From: CAZRHR01 sp964599915
GTDB lineage: Bacteria > Bacteroidota > Bacteroidia > CAIKAF01
Assembly (NCBI GenBank): GCA_964599915.1
Contig: CAZRHR010000039.1
Span: forward strand, 1 to 25,908
DNA: 25,908 bases
Direction of reading: 5' to 3'
Shown: piece by piece, positions 1 through 6,792 of the stretch
Layout of the letters: every line of letters starts with the position of its first letter
Position numbering within the stretch: the first letter of the stretch is position 1
Notes under the pieces: model-generated
What the model was told of the DNA's origin: nothing
The model's input: only the letters and a program-made list of their open reading frames with translations
The model's database searches: none
Made by a program: the position numbers and the translations under genes

Positions 1-618
1 AACCTTATTCCATACACGGAAAACCTTTGGTTGCGCTGGGCGGCCATTTTACATGATATTGCCAAACCTCCTACAAAACGCTTCGAACCGGGCAAAGGAT
101 GGACTTTTCATGGGCATGAAGACCTTGGTGCACGCATGGTTCCAGGACTTTTCAAGAAATTGGGATTGCCCCAAAATGAAAAAATGAAATTCGTCCAAAA
201 AATGGTTCGTTTGCACCTTCGTCCCATTGCACTTGTGAAAGAAGGCATCAGCGATTCGGCCATTCGTAGGCTGTTGTTCGACGCCGGAGATGATCTTGAG
301 GATTTGATGATGCTTTGCAAAGCCGACATTACTTCTAAAAATCCCGCCAGGGTAAAACGATACCTCCACAATTTTGATAAAGTGGTGGAAAAACTGAAAG
401 AAGTAGAGGAAAAGGACCGTATTAGAAATTTTCAACCTCCGGTCACAGGAGAGGAAATCATGGAAATGTTCGGACTTTCTCCTTGCAGGGAAATCGGATT
501 ACTAAAAAACGCATTAAAAGATGCTATTCTAGAGGGAGAGGTAGAGAACAATCCTGAACAGGCGCGTCCCTTCATTCTAAAAGAGGCGCAAAAGCTGGGT
601 TTAACACCTCGTTTATGA
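1..618 (+). CDS. CCA-adding tRNA nucleotidyltransferase / poly(A) polymerase family, 5'-truncated by window edge
   Basis: The reading frame is open from base 1, so this is the C-terminal about 205 residues of a longer protein; the TTG at 31 is an internal codon. The visible part begins with the HD metal-binding signature ILHDIAKP (fragment residues 16-23) and FHGHE, the HD-domain region that follows the nucleotidyltransferase head and RNA-binding helices in bacterial CCA-adding enzymes. The family adds or repairs the 3'-CCA of tRNAs, and the HD part can carry phosphohydrolase activity. The catalytic polymerase head lies outside the window, so CCA versus poly(A) polymerase activity cannot be judged directly. 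The stop codon overlaps the miaA start as ATGA (615-618), implying translational coupling of two tRNA-maturation genes. Family assignment is strong; exact substrate is by homology. Confidence 0.9.
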   Translation, partial: NLIPYTENLWLRWAAILHDIAKPPTKRFEPGKGWTFHGHEDLGARMVPGLFKKLGLPQNEKMKFVQKMVRLHLRPIALVKEGISDSAIRRLLFDAGDDLEDLMMLCKADITSKNPARVKRYLHNFDKVVEKLKEVEEKDRIRNFQPPVTGEEIMEMFGLSPCREIGLLKNALKDAILEGEVENNPEQARPFILKEAQKLGLTPRL

Positions 619-1514
619 CGCCGCCAAAACCAACTTTATGGGTCATTGGCGGGCCTACTGCCTCCGGCAAAACCAAATTGGCCATTCAAATGGCCAAACG
701 ACTTTCATGCCCGGTCATTAGCTTTGATTCCCGACAGTTTTATCGTGAAATGCATATTGGTACGGCCCGTCCTTTACCTGAGCATTGGGAAGGAGTCACC
801 CATTATTTTCTTGGACATGCGTCTATTCACGAACCTTGGGATGCAGAGCGTTTCGCGCGAGAAGCAACCTTGTTAATAGAAAAACTCGAGGAAAAACACC
901 AAAACTTGGTGCTGGTGGGTGGTTCGGGGTTTTATGCAGAAGCCTTGCTCTATGGCCTGGACAAACTGCCCGGGGCACAGCCGGCGTACAGAGAAACCCA
1001 CATGAGGGAATGGCGGGCCGGAAAAGCGGACGCGCTCGTAAACAGACTTCGACAGGTCGATCCGGTGTTAGCGCAGCGCATCGATGTAAAAAATCCTGTT
1101 CGCGTAATTCGTGCCCTTGAAGTTTTTGACAGCACGGGAATTCCCATGTCCGAATTGCAGGGAAAAAGACAACCCATTGCTAACCCCGTACAATGGTTGG
1201 TGCTCACCCCCGACCGAGAGGAATTATGGGAAAATATCGCCAAAAGAACGCGCCAAATGATAGCAGACGGATTGCGAGAAGAGGCATGTCAGCTTTTTCA
1301 GCATAAACATAGTTTAGCGCTTCAAACCGTAGGTTATGCCGAATGGTTCGATGCTTGGAATGGCAAGTTTGCGGAGGAGGAGGTAGAAAACAAAATCATT
1401 ATACATACACGCCAATATGCCAAAAGGCAGGACACGTGGTTCAGGCGGTATCAGGCCCAGCGAGGAAACGAAACAACCCTTTGGTCGTGGTTTCTTGACC
1501 AAAGGGTTGTTTAG
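615..1514 (+). CDS. miaA: tRNA dimethylallyltransferase MiaA
   Basis: This enzyme transfers a dimethylallyl group from DMAPP to N6 of A37 in tRNAs that read codons beginning with U, in the cytoplasm. At 299 residues it is of normal length. Visible motifs are the P-loop GGPTASGKT (residues 12-20), the DSRQFYREMHIGTARP segment (38-53), GGSGFYAEAL (the family GGTGLY motif with Phe in place of Leu), QTVGYAEWF, and the C-terminal TRQYAKRQDTWFRR. The start ATG overlaps the stop of the upstream CCA-transferase gene, which fixes the start and suggests coupled translation. The last 14 codons lie in a perfect inverted repeat that also covers most of the stop codon (see terminator at 1471-1512). The next gene, ferritin, is convergent. 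Confidence 0.96.
   Translation: MTPPKPTLWVIGGPTASGKTKLAIQMAKRLSCPVISFDSRQFYREMHIGTARPLPEHWEGVTHYFLGHASIHEPWDAERFAREATLLIEKLEEKHQNLVLVGGSGFYAEALLYGLDKLPGAQPAYRETHMREWRAGKADALVNRLRQVDPVLAQRIDVKNPVRVIRALEVFDSTGIPMSELQGKRQPIANPVQWLVLTPDREELWENIAKRTRQMIADGLREEACQLFQHKHSLALQTVGYAEWFDAWNGKFAEEEVENKIIIHTRQYAKRQDTWFRRYQAQRGNETTLWSWFLDQRVV
1471..1512. terminator. Perfect 16-bp hairpin inside the 3' end of miaA, likely bidirectional terminator
   Basis: Bases 1471-1486 (AAACAACCCTTTGGTC) are exactly reverse-complementary to 1497-1512, with a 10-base loop. The stem starts with AAAC and ends with GTTT, so transcripts from either side end in a U-rich strand, though the U tract is short and interrupted. It sits between convergent miaA and ferritin genes, 27 bases from the ferritin stop. 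The stem is part of the miaA coding sequence and reaches the first base of its TAG stop. Its function as a terminator is inferred from structure and position. Confidence 0.75.
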
Positions 1515-1538
1515 GTTAAAAGCAAACGGAGGTACTCA

Positions 1539-2066
1539 TTACGCCTTATTGGCGTCCGCCTCTTTCTTAGCGGCAGCTGTAACCATGGCTTCAAGCTCTT
1601 TATCAATTAGATACAATCCATTACCACCGGTACCGATTAAACGAATGCGATCTAAAATGGTACGGGCAGTTGTTTCCTCTTCGTGCTGCTCATTCACATA
1701 CCATTGTAAAAAATTCAGGGTGGTATAATCTTCTTGTTTGGTCGCAATGGAGACCAATTTATTTACGGCGGCAGAAACTTTCACTTCGCCCGCCAGAAAC
1801 TGTTCAAAAACATCCAGGATATCCTTAAAGTCTGTGGGTACAGATTCGGGTACAGGTGTCATGGCATGACCACCGGAAGCATTGATATAGTGGAATAAGC
1901 GAAGCATGTGCCCACGCTCTTCTTCAGATTGTGCATACAAAAACTGCGCGCAGCCATCCATACCTTTTACCTCACACCAGGAGGCCATGGCCAAATATCC
2001 ATAGGAGGATCTGCATTCTACGGCAATTTGTTCATTCAGGGCTTTTTCGACTTTAGTGGAAAGCAT
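1539..2066 (-). CDS. ftnA: Bacterial non-heme ferritin
   Basis: This is an iron-storage protein forming 24-subunit cages that oxidise Fe2+ and hold it as a mineral core in the cytoplasm. At 175 residues it is of normal length for FtnA. The ferroxidase residues line up with E. coli FtnA numbering: E17, E50 and H53 (in EEERGHM), E94, Q127 and E130 (in WYVNEQHEEE). No haem-ligand bacterioferritin features are evident. It follows rnz on the same strand with a 42-base gap that contains its own -10-like element (2093-2100). It is convergent with miaA. A link to the iron-sulfur genes at the other end of the window is functional only, not positional. Confidence 0.95.
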   Translation of the reverse strand: MLSTKVEKALNEQIAVECRSSYGYLAMASWCEVKGMDGCAQFLYAQSEEERGHMLRLFHYINASGGHAMTPVPESVPTDFKDILDVFEQFLAGEVKVSAAVNKLVSIATKQEDYTTLNFLQWYVNEQHEEETTARTILDRIRLIGTGGNGLYLIDKELEAMVTAAAKKEADANKA

Positions 2067-2092
2067 GAGGTAAGATTTTATAGTGAAACAAG

Positions 2093-2100
2093 CAAAGATA
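2093..2100 (-). promoter_or_regulatory. Bacteroidota -7 element upstream of ferritin
   Basis: On the minus strand this reads TATCTTTG, a match to the Bacteroidota TAnnTTTG -7 consensus, 27 bases before the ferritin ATG. I see no TTG at the expected 17-23 base spacing upstream, so only half of the promoter is supported. It lies directly after the rnz stop codon, suggesting that ferritin can be transcribed separately from rnz. Confidence 0.5.
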
Positions 2101-2108
2101 GGAGTTGT

Positions 2109-3062
2109 TTAAAAATAGCCTTCAGGTATTTCATTGACAGATTCGGGATAAATGTCAACTTCTAAACCATCAATGGCAAGGAATGTATTGGGGAATAATG
2201 GAGTGGCCTCTTCCAAAAAGGGGGTTAAATCTGAATACCTAGAAGAAAAATGGCCGAGGTAAAGTTGTTTCACTTTGGCCGCATTTGCAAATTGGGCAGC
2301 TGCCTGTGCAGTGCTATGGCCTGTTTGGTCAGCTCTTTCTTTCCAGGTTAAAGTAAAGGTCGCCTCGTGATACAATACATCCGCTCCTGAAACCAAGTCG
2401 GCCCATTTAAAAAGCGGGCGGGTATCCGTCATAAAGGCATAGGTTCTTGGGGGAGCGGGCGCCATGGTCAGTAAGGGGGAAGGGACATGTTCTAACCGTG
2501 ACAAGGAAATACCTGCTTTGAGTTGTTGAATTTCCAAGTGTGACAAGCCAAATTCAGCAATTGATTCCCTCCTGATTTTCAATGGCTTTGGCTGTTCTTT
2601 AAACAAAAAACCATGACAATCTATCGAATGATGCAAGGCGAAAGCCGTAACGGTACAACTTTTATCTTCGAAAACGGGTTCAGCCTGCCGCACGGCATCG
2701 GTTGGAATCCTATGAATGGGAAATCGAAAAGCATTACCCGTGTTTTTGGCATAATCATCCAGGTAGGCAAAAACCGCAGCGGGTGCCACCAAGGTGAGTG
2801 GTTTTCTAAAATCTAATAGGTCCAAGGTGGAAAGCAATCCTGGTAGCCCAAGGAAATGGTCGGCATGCATATGAGAAATAAAAATGGCCGACAGTCTTTG
2901 CATGGGAAGATGACACTTGCGAATTTGCATTTGGGTGCCTTCTCCGCAATCGACCAAATAATGTCTTTCCCCGATACTTACCCATTGAGCGGTTGGTTGC
3001 CTTCCAGGCATAGGAATTGCAGAGCCTGTGCCAAGAAAACGTACCTTAAAATCGCTTGCCAT
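2109..3062 (-). CDS. rnz: Ribonuclease Z (tRNase Z)
   Basis: This metallo-beta-lactamase-fold endonuclease trims the 3' trailers of tRNA precursors. With the start at 3062 the protein is 317 residues and opens MASDFKVRFLGTGSAIP, the usual N-terminus of the family. The frame extends 15 codons further to another ATG (3107), but that stretch runs through the terminator hairpin of the upstream gene, so I reject the longer form. Metal-binding residues are in SHMHADHFLGLPG (H64, H66, D68, H69), with the later ALHHSIDCHG, TDTRP, YHEATF, GHST and LGHFSSRY motifs typical of short-form RNase Z. It is a third tRNA-processing gene in the first 3 kb, on the opposite strand from the CCA-transferase and miaA. 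Confidence 0.95.
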   Translation of the reverse strand: MASDFKVRFLGTGSAIPMPGRQPTAQWVSIGERHYLVDCGEGTQMQIRKCHLPMQRLSAIFISHMHADHFLGLPGLLSTLDLLDFRKPLTLVAPAAVFAYLDDYAKNTGNAFRFPIHRIPTDAVRQAEPVFEDKSCTVTAFALHHSIDCHGFLFKEQPKPLKIRRESIAEFGLSHLEIQQLKAGISLSRLEHVPSPLLTMAPAPPRTYAFMTDTRPLFKWADLVSGADVLYHEATFTLTWKERADQTGHSTAQAAAQFANAAKVKQLYLGHFSSRYSDLTPFLEEATPLFPNTFLAIDGLEVDIYPESVNEIPEGYF

Positions 3063-3074
3063 GCCACAAAAATA

Positions 3075-3104
3075 CAAAAGCCTCACCGGAGGGTGAGGCT
3101 TTTG
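3075..3104 (-). terminator. Rho-independent terminator after the fasciclin lipoprotein gene
   Basis: CAAAAGCCTCACC (3075-3087) pairs perfectly with 3092-3104 around a 4-base loop. On the minus strand the 13-bp stem is followed by TATTTTTG, a U-rich run. It lies 19 bases after the fasciclin gene stop and 12 bases before the rnz ATG. The U-rich run also matches TAnnTTTG (3067-3074), so it may double as a -7 element for rnz. Confidence 0.85.
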
Positions 3105-3122
3105 CAAAAATTTATGCGAAGA

Positions 3123-3887
3123 TTAGTTTCCGCCACGACCACCTGAAGTGGTGGTGGTGTTTTGGTTTCCGCCACGACCGGTAGAGGTAGTGGTAACATC
3201 TTGGTTTCCTCCACGACCTGTTGAGGTAGAAGTTGGGGTGGTGGTAGTGGTGGTTGTAGTGGTTGGCGCAGGAGCTGCGGGAGGCGTAGCCTTGCCTTTC
3301 TTGGCAGGAGGCGTCATCACTTTGTCTACCACATGAATTACACCATTAGCGCAAGCAATGTCGGTTTGGGTAATGGTAGCAGAAGCAGCCATAGTTGAAC
3401 CATCCTTGCGGGTCAGTTTGATAACTTTCTCATCTAAAGCATCTAGTTCATTGTAGTTGCCCAAATCAGCAGCCATTAAAGTTCCACTTACCACGTGATA
3501 GGTAAGAAGGTCGCTCAGTTCTTGACGCTTCTTCTCATCGGTGCGAAGTGCTTCAAGGCGTTTCTGGTCGAAAGCGGCAAAAGCATCGTTGGTTGGCGCA
3601 AATACAGTAAAGGTCTTGGTGGTGTCGCTGAGGGTTTCAACTAAACCAGCCGTGGTAAGCAATTCGATTAAAGTAGAAAAGCGACCGTCTGCGGTGGCTG
3701 TTTCTACAATGCTAACTACTTTAGGCGTAGCGGCAGCTATAGAATCTTGACGCGCCTTTTCAGCAGCCATTAATGAATCCTCACGCAACTTTGCAGCGTT
3801 TGGATCTTCCTTTTTTCCACCGCCGCAAGATGCCAAAAACAGGGCCGCACCGAAGGCGGTAAGGGTAAGTTGATAAGAGATTTTCAT
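3123..3887 (-). CDS. Fasciclin (FAS1) domain lipoprotein with repetitive C-terminal tail
   Basis: The protein is 254 residues when started at 3887. That start is preferred because it gives a clean lipoprotein signal (MKISYQLTLTAFGAALFLASC, lipobox LASC, Cys21), whereas a start 13 codons earlier would bury it and would lie at or before the -7 element. After a charged linker comes one FAS1 domain with its hallmark segments TVFAPTNDAFAAF, LTYHVVSGTLMAADL and VIHVVDKVMTPP. The tail is low-complexity: a KKGKATPPAAPAP linker, nine consecutive Thr, then three copies of a GRGGN-centred unit, ending GRGGN. FAS1 domains are generally adhesive. Export to the cell envelope is inferred; the partner is unknown. 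I see no T9SS C-terminal domain. It has its own promoter and terminator, so it is probably a single-gene unit. Confidence 0.9.
   Translation of the reverse strand: MKISYQLTLTAFGAALFLASCGGGKKEDPNAAKLREDSLMAAEKARQDSIAAATPKVVSIVETATADGRFSTLIELLTTAGLVETLSDTTKTFTVFAPTNDAFAAFDQKRLEALRTDEKKRQELSDLLTYHVVSGTLMAADLGNYNELDALDEKVIKLTRKDGSTMAASATITQTDIACANGVIHVVDKVMTPPAKKGKATPPAAPAPTTTTTTTTTPTSTSTGRGGNQDVTTTSTGRGGNQNTTTTSGGRGGN
3126..3242 (-). repeat. Three tandem 39-bp units encoding GRGGN repeats
   Basis: The string GTTTCCNCCACGACC (plus strand) recurs at 3126, 3165 and 3204, exactly 39 bases apart. Each unit encodes 13 residues of the form S(T/G)GRGGN followed, on the C-terminal side, by Q and a Thr-rich spacer; the last copy is the C-terminus. 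The three units vary outside the GRGGN core. An adjoining ACC/ACT-type tract encodes the poly-Thr run. Unit length is a multiple of three, so copy changes would alter tail length without shifting the frame. Confidence 0.85.
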
Positions 3888-3905
3888 GTCATTGATGTTT
3901 AGGTG

Positions 3906-3938
3906 CAAAGGTATAGGGAATATCACCGGAATTCCAAA
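3906..3938 (-). promoter_or_regulatory. Bacteroidota-type promoter for the fasciclin lipoprotein
   Basis: On the minus strand TTTG (3938-3935) is followed by a 21-base spacer and TACCTTTG (3913-3906), a full match to the TTTG-N(17-23)-TAnnTTTG pattern. The -7 element is 18 bases before the ATG at 3887, so the leader is short. Confidence 0.7.
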
Positions 3939-4004
3939 GATTTTTGGGCAATTTTCTCTCAGTTTATAAAATTATTGTTTAACGAAATATAATCTTAGGT
4001 TGTA

Positions 4005-4036
4005 TTTGCGATTTTGCAGGTCAGGGTGTACCTTTG
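4005..4036 (+). promoter_or_regulatory. Bacteroidota-type promoter for the small lipoprotein gene
   Basis: TTTG (4005-4008), a 20-base spacer, then TACCTTTG (4029-4036) match the Bacteroidota sigma-A consensus. The -7 box ends 25 bases before the ATG at 4062. It faces away from the fasciclin promoter in the same 174-base intergenic region and has the identical 8-base -7 box. I see no other clear element between the two promoters. Confidence 0.7.
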
Positions 4037-4061
4037 TCACCTAAACTTTATTTTCACTACC

Positions 4062-4589
4062 ATGAAAAAAATCGCATTAAACTTTAAGACTGCTGGTCTT
4101 ATGATTATGGCCGTTGGTGCTTTGGCATTGACTTCTTGCGGCAAAACAAAAGGTTGTACCGATGCACGTGCAGACAACCACAACACCCTTGCTGAAGAAG
4201 ATGACGGGAGCTGCGACATCGCTGGAACCGTTAACAAATTTGCTAACACAAGCGTGCAAGCTCCATGGACTTTCACCATCACCGGTGCTGGTACCTACAC
4301 TGTATACGTTGGAACTCAAGCTACACCTGCCGATTATTCTTTCGTAGCCACCACCAACATGGGATTGGGTGCTAACGTACCTGAATTCAACCTCACTTTT
4401 GATGTAAACAAAAACGTAGCTACTTTGGCCAACGCTCCTTTCGACGTACAAGGTCCTGGAAACGGCGAAATCACTAGCGCAACTTTCACTTACAACAGTG
4501 CGACCACTGCTACTTTAACAAGTACTTTTGCTGGATTTGACGCTACTGAAGTCAACGGTACGTTCACCGACCAAGGTACACGCCCCTAA
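4062..4589 (+). CDS. Small secreted lipoprotein with a GCTD...DDGSC motif
   Basis: The 175-residue protein starts with a lipoprotein signal (lipobox LTSC, Cys26). The start at 4062 is chosen because it begins the signal peptide and lies downstream of a good promoter; the frame runs 16 codons further upstream through the promoter. Directly after the signal is the segment GCTDARADNHNTLAEEDDGSC, a two-cysteine acidic motif seen in many Bacteroidota envelope and extracellular proteins, often in tandem copies; here there is one. The remaining about 120 residues are Thr/Ala/Gly-rich and look like a single beta-sandwich domain with no motif I recognise. It sits between its own promoter and terminator, consistent with an independently and perhaps strongly transcribed gene. 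Function unknown. Confidence 0.85.
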   Translation: MKKIALNFKTAGLMIMAVGALALTSCGKTKGCTDARADNHNTLAEEDDGSCDIAGTVNKFANTSVQAPWTFTITGAGTYTVYVGTQATPADYSFVATTNMGLGANVPEFNLTFDVNKNVATLANAPFDVQGPGNGEITSATFTYNSATTATLTSTFAGFDATEVNGTFTDQGTRP

Positions 4590-4614
4590 TTTTTAGGCGT
4601 AATTATTGTAACTT

Positions 4615-4643
4615 AAAGGGAACGTCTTACGTTCCCTTTTTTT
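4615..4643 (+). terminator. Rho-independent terminator after the small lipoprotein gene
   Basis: AAAGGGAACGT (4615-4625) pairs perfectly with ACGTTCCCTTT (4629-4639) around a 3-base loop, followed by a T run up to 4643. The next gene starts with the ATG at 4644, immediately after the T tract. Confidence 0.88.
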
Positions 4644-5249
4644 ATGAAACCTGCACTGCTTTTTCTATCGCTTATTTGGGCCGCCATCGCTTTCGCTCAG
4701 GTCGATTCCACAGCGCGTGGAAGAACCGGGAATCCAGAAGGCCGTATCCCAATGCATACCAATGATTCCATTGCCTACCACATTGTTTTAGGCGAAATTG
4801 ACCTACCTACCCTTCGTGTTTTTTCAAAAAAAAGAGACCAACGTAAATATGACCGCCTGGTGGCGGCCGTGAGAAAAACCTATCCTCTCGCTAAAGCGGC
4901 GGCAGAAAAAATGGTTCAATACGCCGAAGTGCTTGAAACCGGTAAACAAAAAGATAGAAAAGCCCTTGTACGCTCCTTTGAAAAAGAAATTCGGGAAGAA
5001 CATATGGAGCGCCTGAAAAGAATGAGCTTCTTAGATGGTCGTATTCTCCTTCGTTTGCTGGATCGCGAAACCCGTTTTACCTCCTTCGATTTGGTAAAAG
5101 AACTAAAAGGCAGTTTTCAAGCCATGTTCTGGCAAGGCGTGGCTGGAATCTTTGATTATGACCTAAAAACCGCATTCGACCCTACAAACAATCAGGAAGA
5201 TCAGTATATTGACGAGATTTGTAGGATGATTGATGCAGGCATTCTTTAA
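4644..5249 (+). CDS. DUF4294 family secreted protein
   Basis: A 201-residue protein with an N-terminal signal peptide (MKPALLFLSLIWAAIAFAQ, cleavage likely after AFA). The body matches the Bacteroidota DUF4294 family as I remember it: VLGEIDLPTLRVFSKKRDQRKYDRLVAAVRKTYPLAK, then a long charged helical region. Molecular function of the family is not known to me. The ATG directly abuts the T tract of the preceding terminator, leaving no room for a conventional leader; the first later in-frame ATG would lose the signal peptide, so I keep this start. The 3' end overlaps the following membrane-protein gene by 17 bases, suggesting coupled expression. Confidence 0.8.
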   Translation: MKPALLFLSLIWAAIAFAQVDSTARGRTGNPEGRIPMHTNDSIAYHIVLGEIDLPTLRVFSKKRDQRKYDRLVAAVRKTYPLAKAAAEKMVQYAEVLETGKQKDRKALVRSFEKEIREEHMERLKRMSFLDGRILLRLLDRETRFTSFDLVKELKGSFQAMFWQGVAGIFDYDLKTAFDPTNNQEDQYIDEICRMIDAGIL

Positions 5250-6792
5250 GGATATTTTTTCCTCCAGCCGCAAGCTAAGCTTGCTGTTGATTTTCCTTTT
5301 CCTTATCTCCGTTTTATGGAGAATTCCAGGATTTTACGCGGGTTTCTATCCTGCTTCCATCCCTTACACCCAAGTGATGCAAACCGCCAACATCTGGAGC
5401 GAACATCACCCTTCAGATTTCAACTTTGGGGCGGTACAAACCTATCCACATCCTTCGGATCAATTCGTGCACCATTATGACCGATTTCTGGACCATCGTG
5501 GACTTAATTACTATGTCAGCTACCCCCCATTTGTCTTTTGGGTTGGCTATACGGTACAGTTAATTACCGGCCCAGAACACCTTCATAAAGGATTGATTAC
5601 TTTCAATTTATGCTTGCACTTCTTGGCCTTGTATGGCATATTTTTATTTTTCCGCGATTATAACCTAAAGATTGCCTTCTGGATTTCCTGTATTTGGTTG
5701 GTTCTTCCTGCCACCTTGGATATTTTCCACCGGGTCTTTTTTTCAGAAGCTATAACTACCGCGCTTTTCGCCTGGCTTCCTTTACTCATTAAATCGGTCA
5801 AAAAATCTACGGTTCATTGGACCCTCTTGCCTATTTGGGTGGTGTATTCGTTCGTTTTAGCCTATAATGATTGGCTTGGTGCTGCCATTGCAGCCAGCAC
5901 TGGCCTCGCGCTTGTATTGGACAAACGGAAACACTGGCCTATCGTACTCGCGGGCTGGCTGGCCGTAGCGGTAGCATTCATTTGCTTTATTTGGCAGTAT
6001 AGCAGTCTCGGGGCCTTTTCCGCCCTCATGGATGCTCTGCTTTTCCGATATGTAGAAAGAGAGCATTTTCAACAGGTAAACGCACCATGGCATCGCGCCT
6101 CCTTATCGGCTTTATGGCAGGCATTCGGATGGGCATTACTTTTTCTCCCCATGTTTTCATTGCTTTTCATACCACTTATTCGCATTTCTGATCAAAGTAA
6201 ACGATACATTCTTTGGACCTTAGCCATTGGCCTTCCCCTGATCGCCAACTTTTATTTTTTCTTCACCTTTTCTGTCTTTCATGCCTATAATTTTGCCCGA
6301 TGGGCTCCATGGCTTTGTGTTGCATTAGGTTGGTTTTGTATATATTTCCCCGTCATTAAAAAATCATTGCCCTTTATCATCTTATTCTTGGCGGCACTTA
6401 ATTTACCCATTCACTTTGAGCGACTGAAAGCCATGGTTTGGGAAAAAGACATGATCTCCACCTATCCAGATTTTGCAAACAAGATATTACCAGACCATAC
6501 CATTTATGTACAGCTACATGGCTTCTCCAATGATTTACCACATTTTTTTGGATTTAAATTGCACCGAAGTATGGATGAAGTATTTCGGCCGGAGGAACTT
6601 CCTATTAAAGCCTATTTAGATGGTCAAACACAGTGGCAGTTTTTGGATGTGGCGCCGGGAAAGCCTGTCGTTCATTTTACGTACAAAGATTTCCCTGAAG
6701 GTTGGTTAAACCGGCCGGCCCGTTGTCTCGGGGAAAAGGGTAGGTCTGCTGTTTTACCTTCCTTTCAGGCCATGTCCGGTCAAAGGAATTAA
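5233..6792 (+). CDS. Polytopic membrane protein, probable GT-C-type glycosyltransferase
   Basis: The protein has 519 residues from the ATG at 5233; a TTG one codon earlier is also in frame, but the ATG, preceded by a GTAGGA stretch, is more likely. It has many hydrophobic segments: an N-terminal helix (SLLLIFLFLISVLW), then a long outer loop rich in His/Asp/Tyr with NYYVSYPPF, then roughly nine further helices, and a soluble C-terminal stretch of about 110 residues. A first outer loop with acidic residues after helix 1 plus a C-terminal domain is the general plan of GT-C lipid-linked sugar transferases such as PMT/ArnT-like proteins. I cannot name a specific family or substrate. It overlaps the DUF4294 gene by 17 bases and, tail to tail, the PLP-enzyme gene by 39 bases. 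Confidence 0.75.
   Translation: MQAFFKDIFSSSRKLSLLLIFLFLISVLWRIPGFYAGFYPASIPYTQVMQTANIWSEHHPSDFNFGAVQTYPHPSDQFVHHYDRFLDHRGLNYYVSYPPFVFWVGYTVQLITGPEHLHKGLITFNLCLHFLALYGIFLFFRDYNLKIAFWISCIWLVLPATLDIFHRVFFSEAITTALFAWLPLLIKSVKKSTVHWTLLPIWVVYSFVLAYNDWLGAAIAASTGLALVLDKRKHWPIVLAGWLAVAVAFICFIWQYSSLGAFSALMDALLFRYVEREHFQQVNAPWHRASLSALWQAFGWALLFLPMFSLLFIPLIRISDQSKRYILWTLAIGLPLIANFYFFFTFSVFHAYNFARWAPWLCVALGWFCIYFPVIKKSLPFIILFLAALNLPIHFERLKAMVWEKDMISTYPDFANKILPDHTIYVQLHGFSNDLPHFFGFKLHRSMDEVFRPEELPIKAYLDGQTQWQFLDVAPGKPVVHFTYKDFPEGWLNRPARCLGEKGRSAVLPSFQAMSGQRN

Noticed and set aside
3063..3107. Upstream ATG extending rnz by 15 residues
   Set aside because: The extension runs through the fasciclin terminator stem and lacks the family N-terminus, which begins at the ATG at 3062.
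3123..3242. Regularly spaced repeats resembling a short CRISPR-like array
   Set aside because: The 39-bp units are contiguous, in-frame and coding, with variation in the spacer-like part explained by Thr-rich residues; no cas genes are present.
3148..3336. A plus-strand open frame encoding Val/Pro-rich repeats
   Set aside because: This is the reverse complement of the Thr/GRGGN-coding repeat of the fasciclin lipoprotein, not an independent gene.
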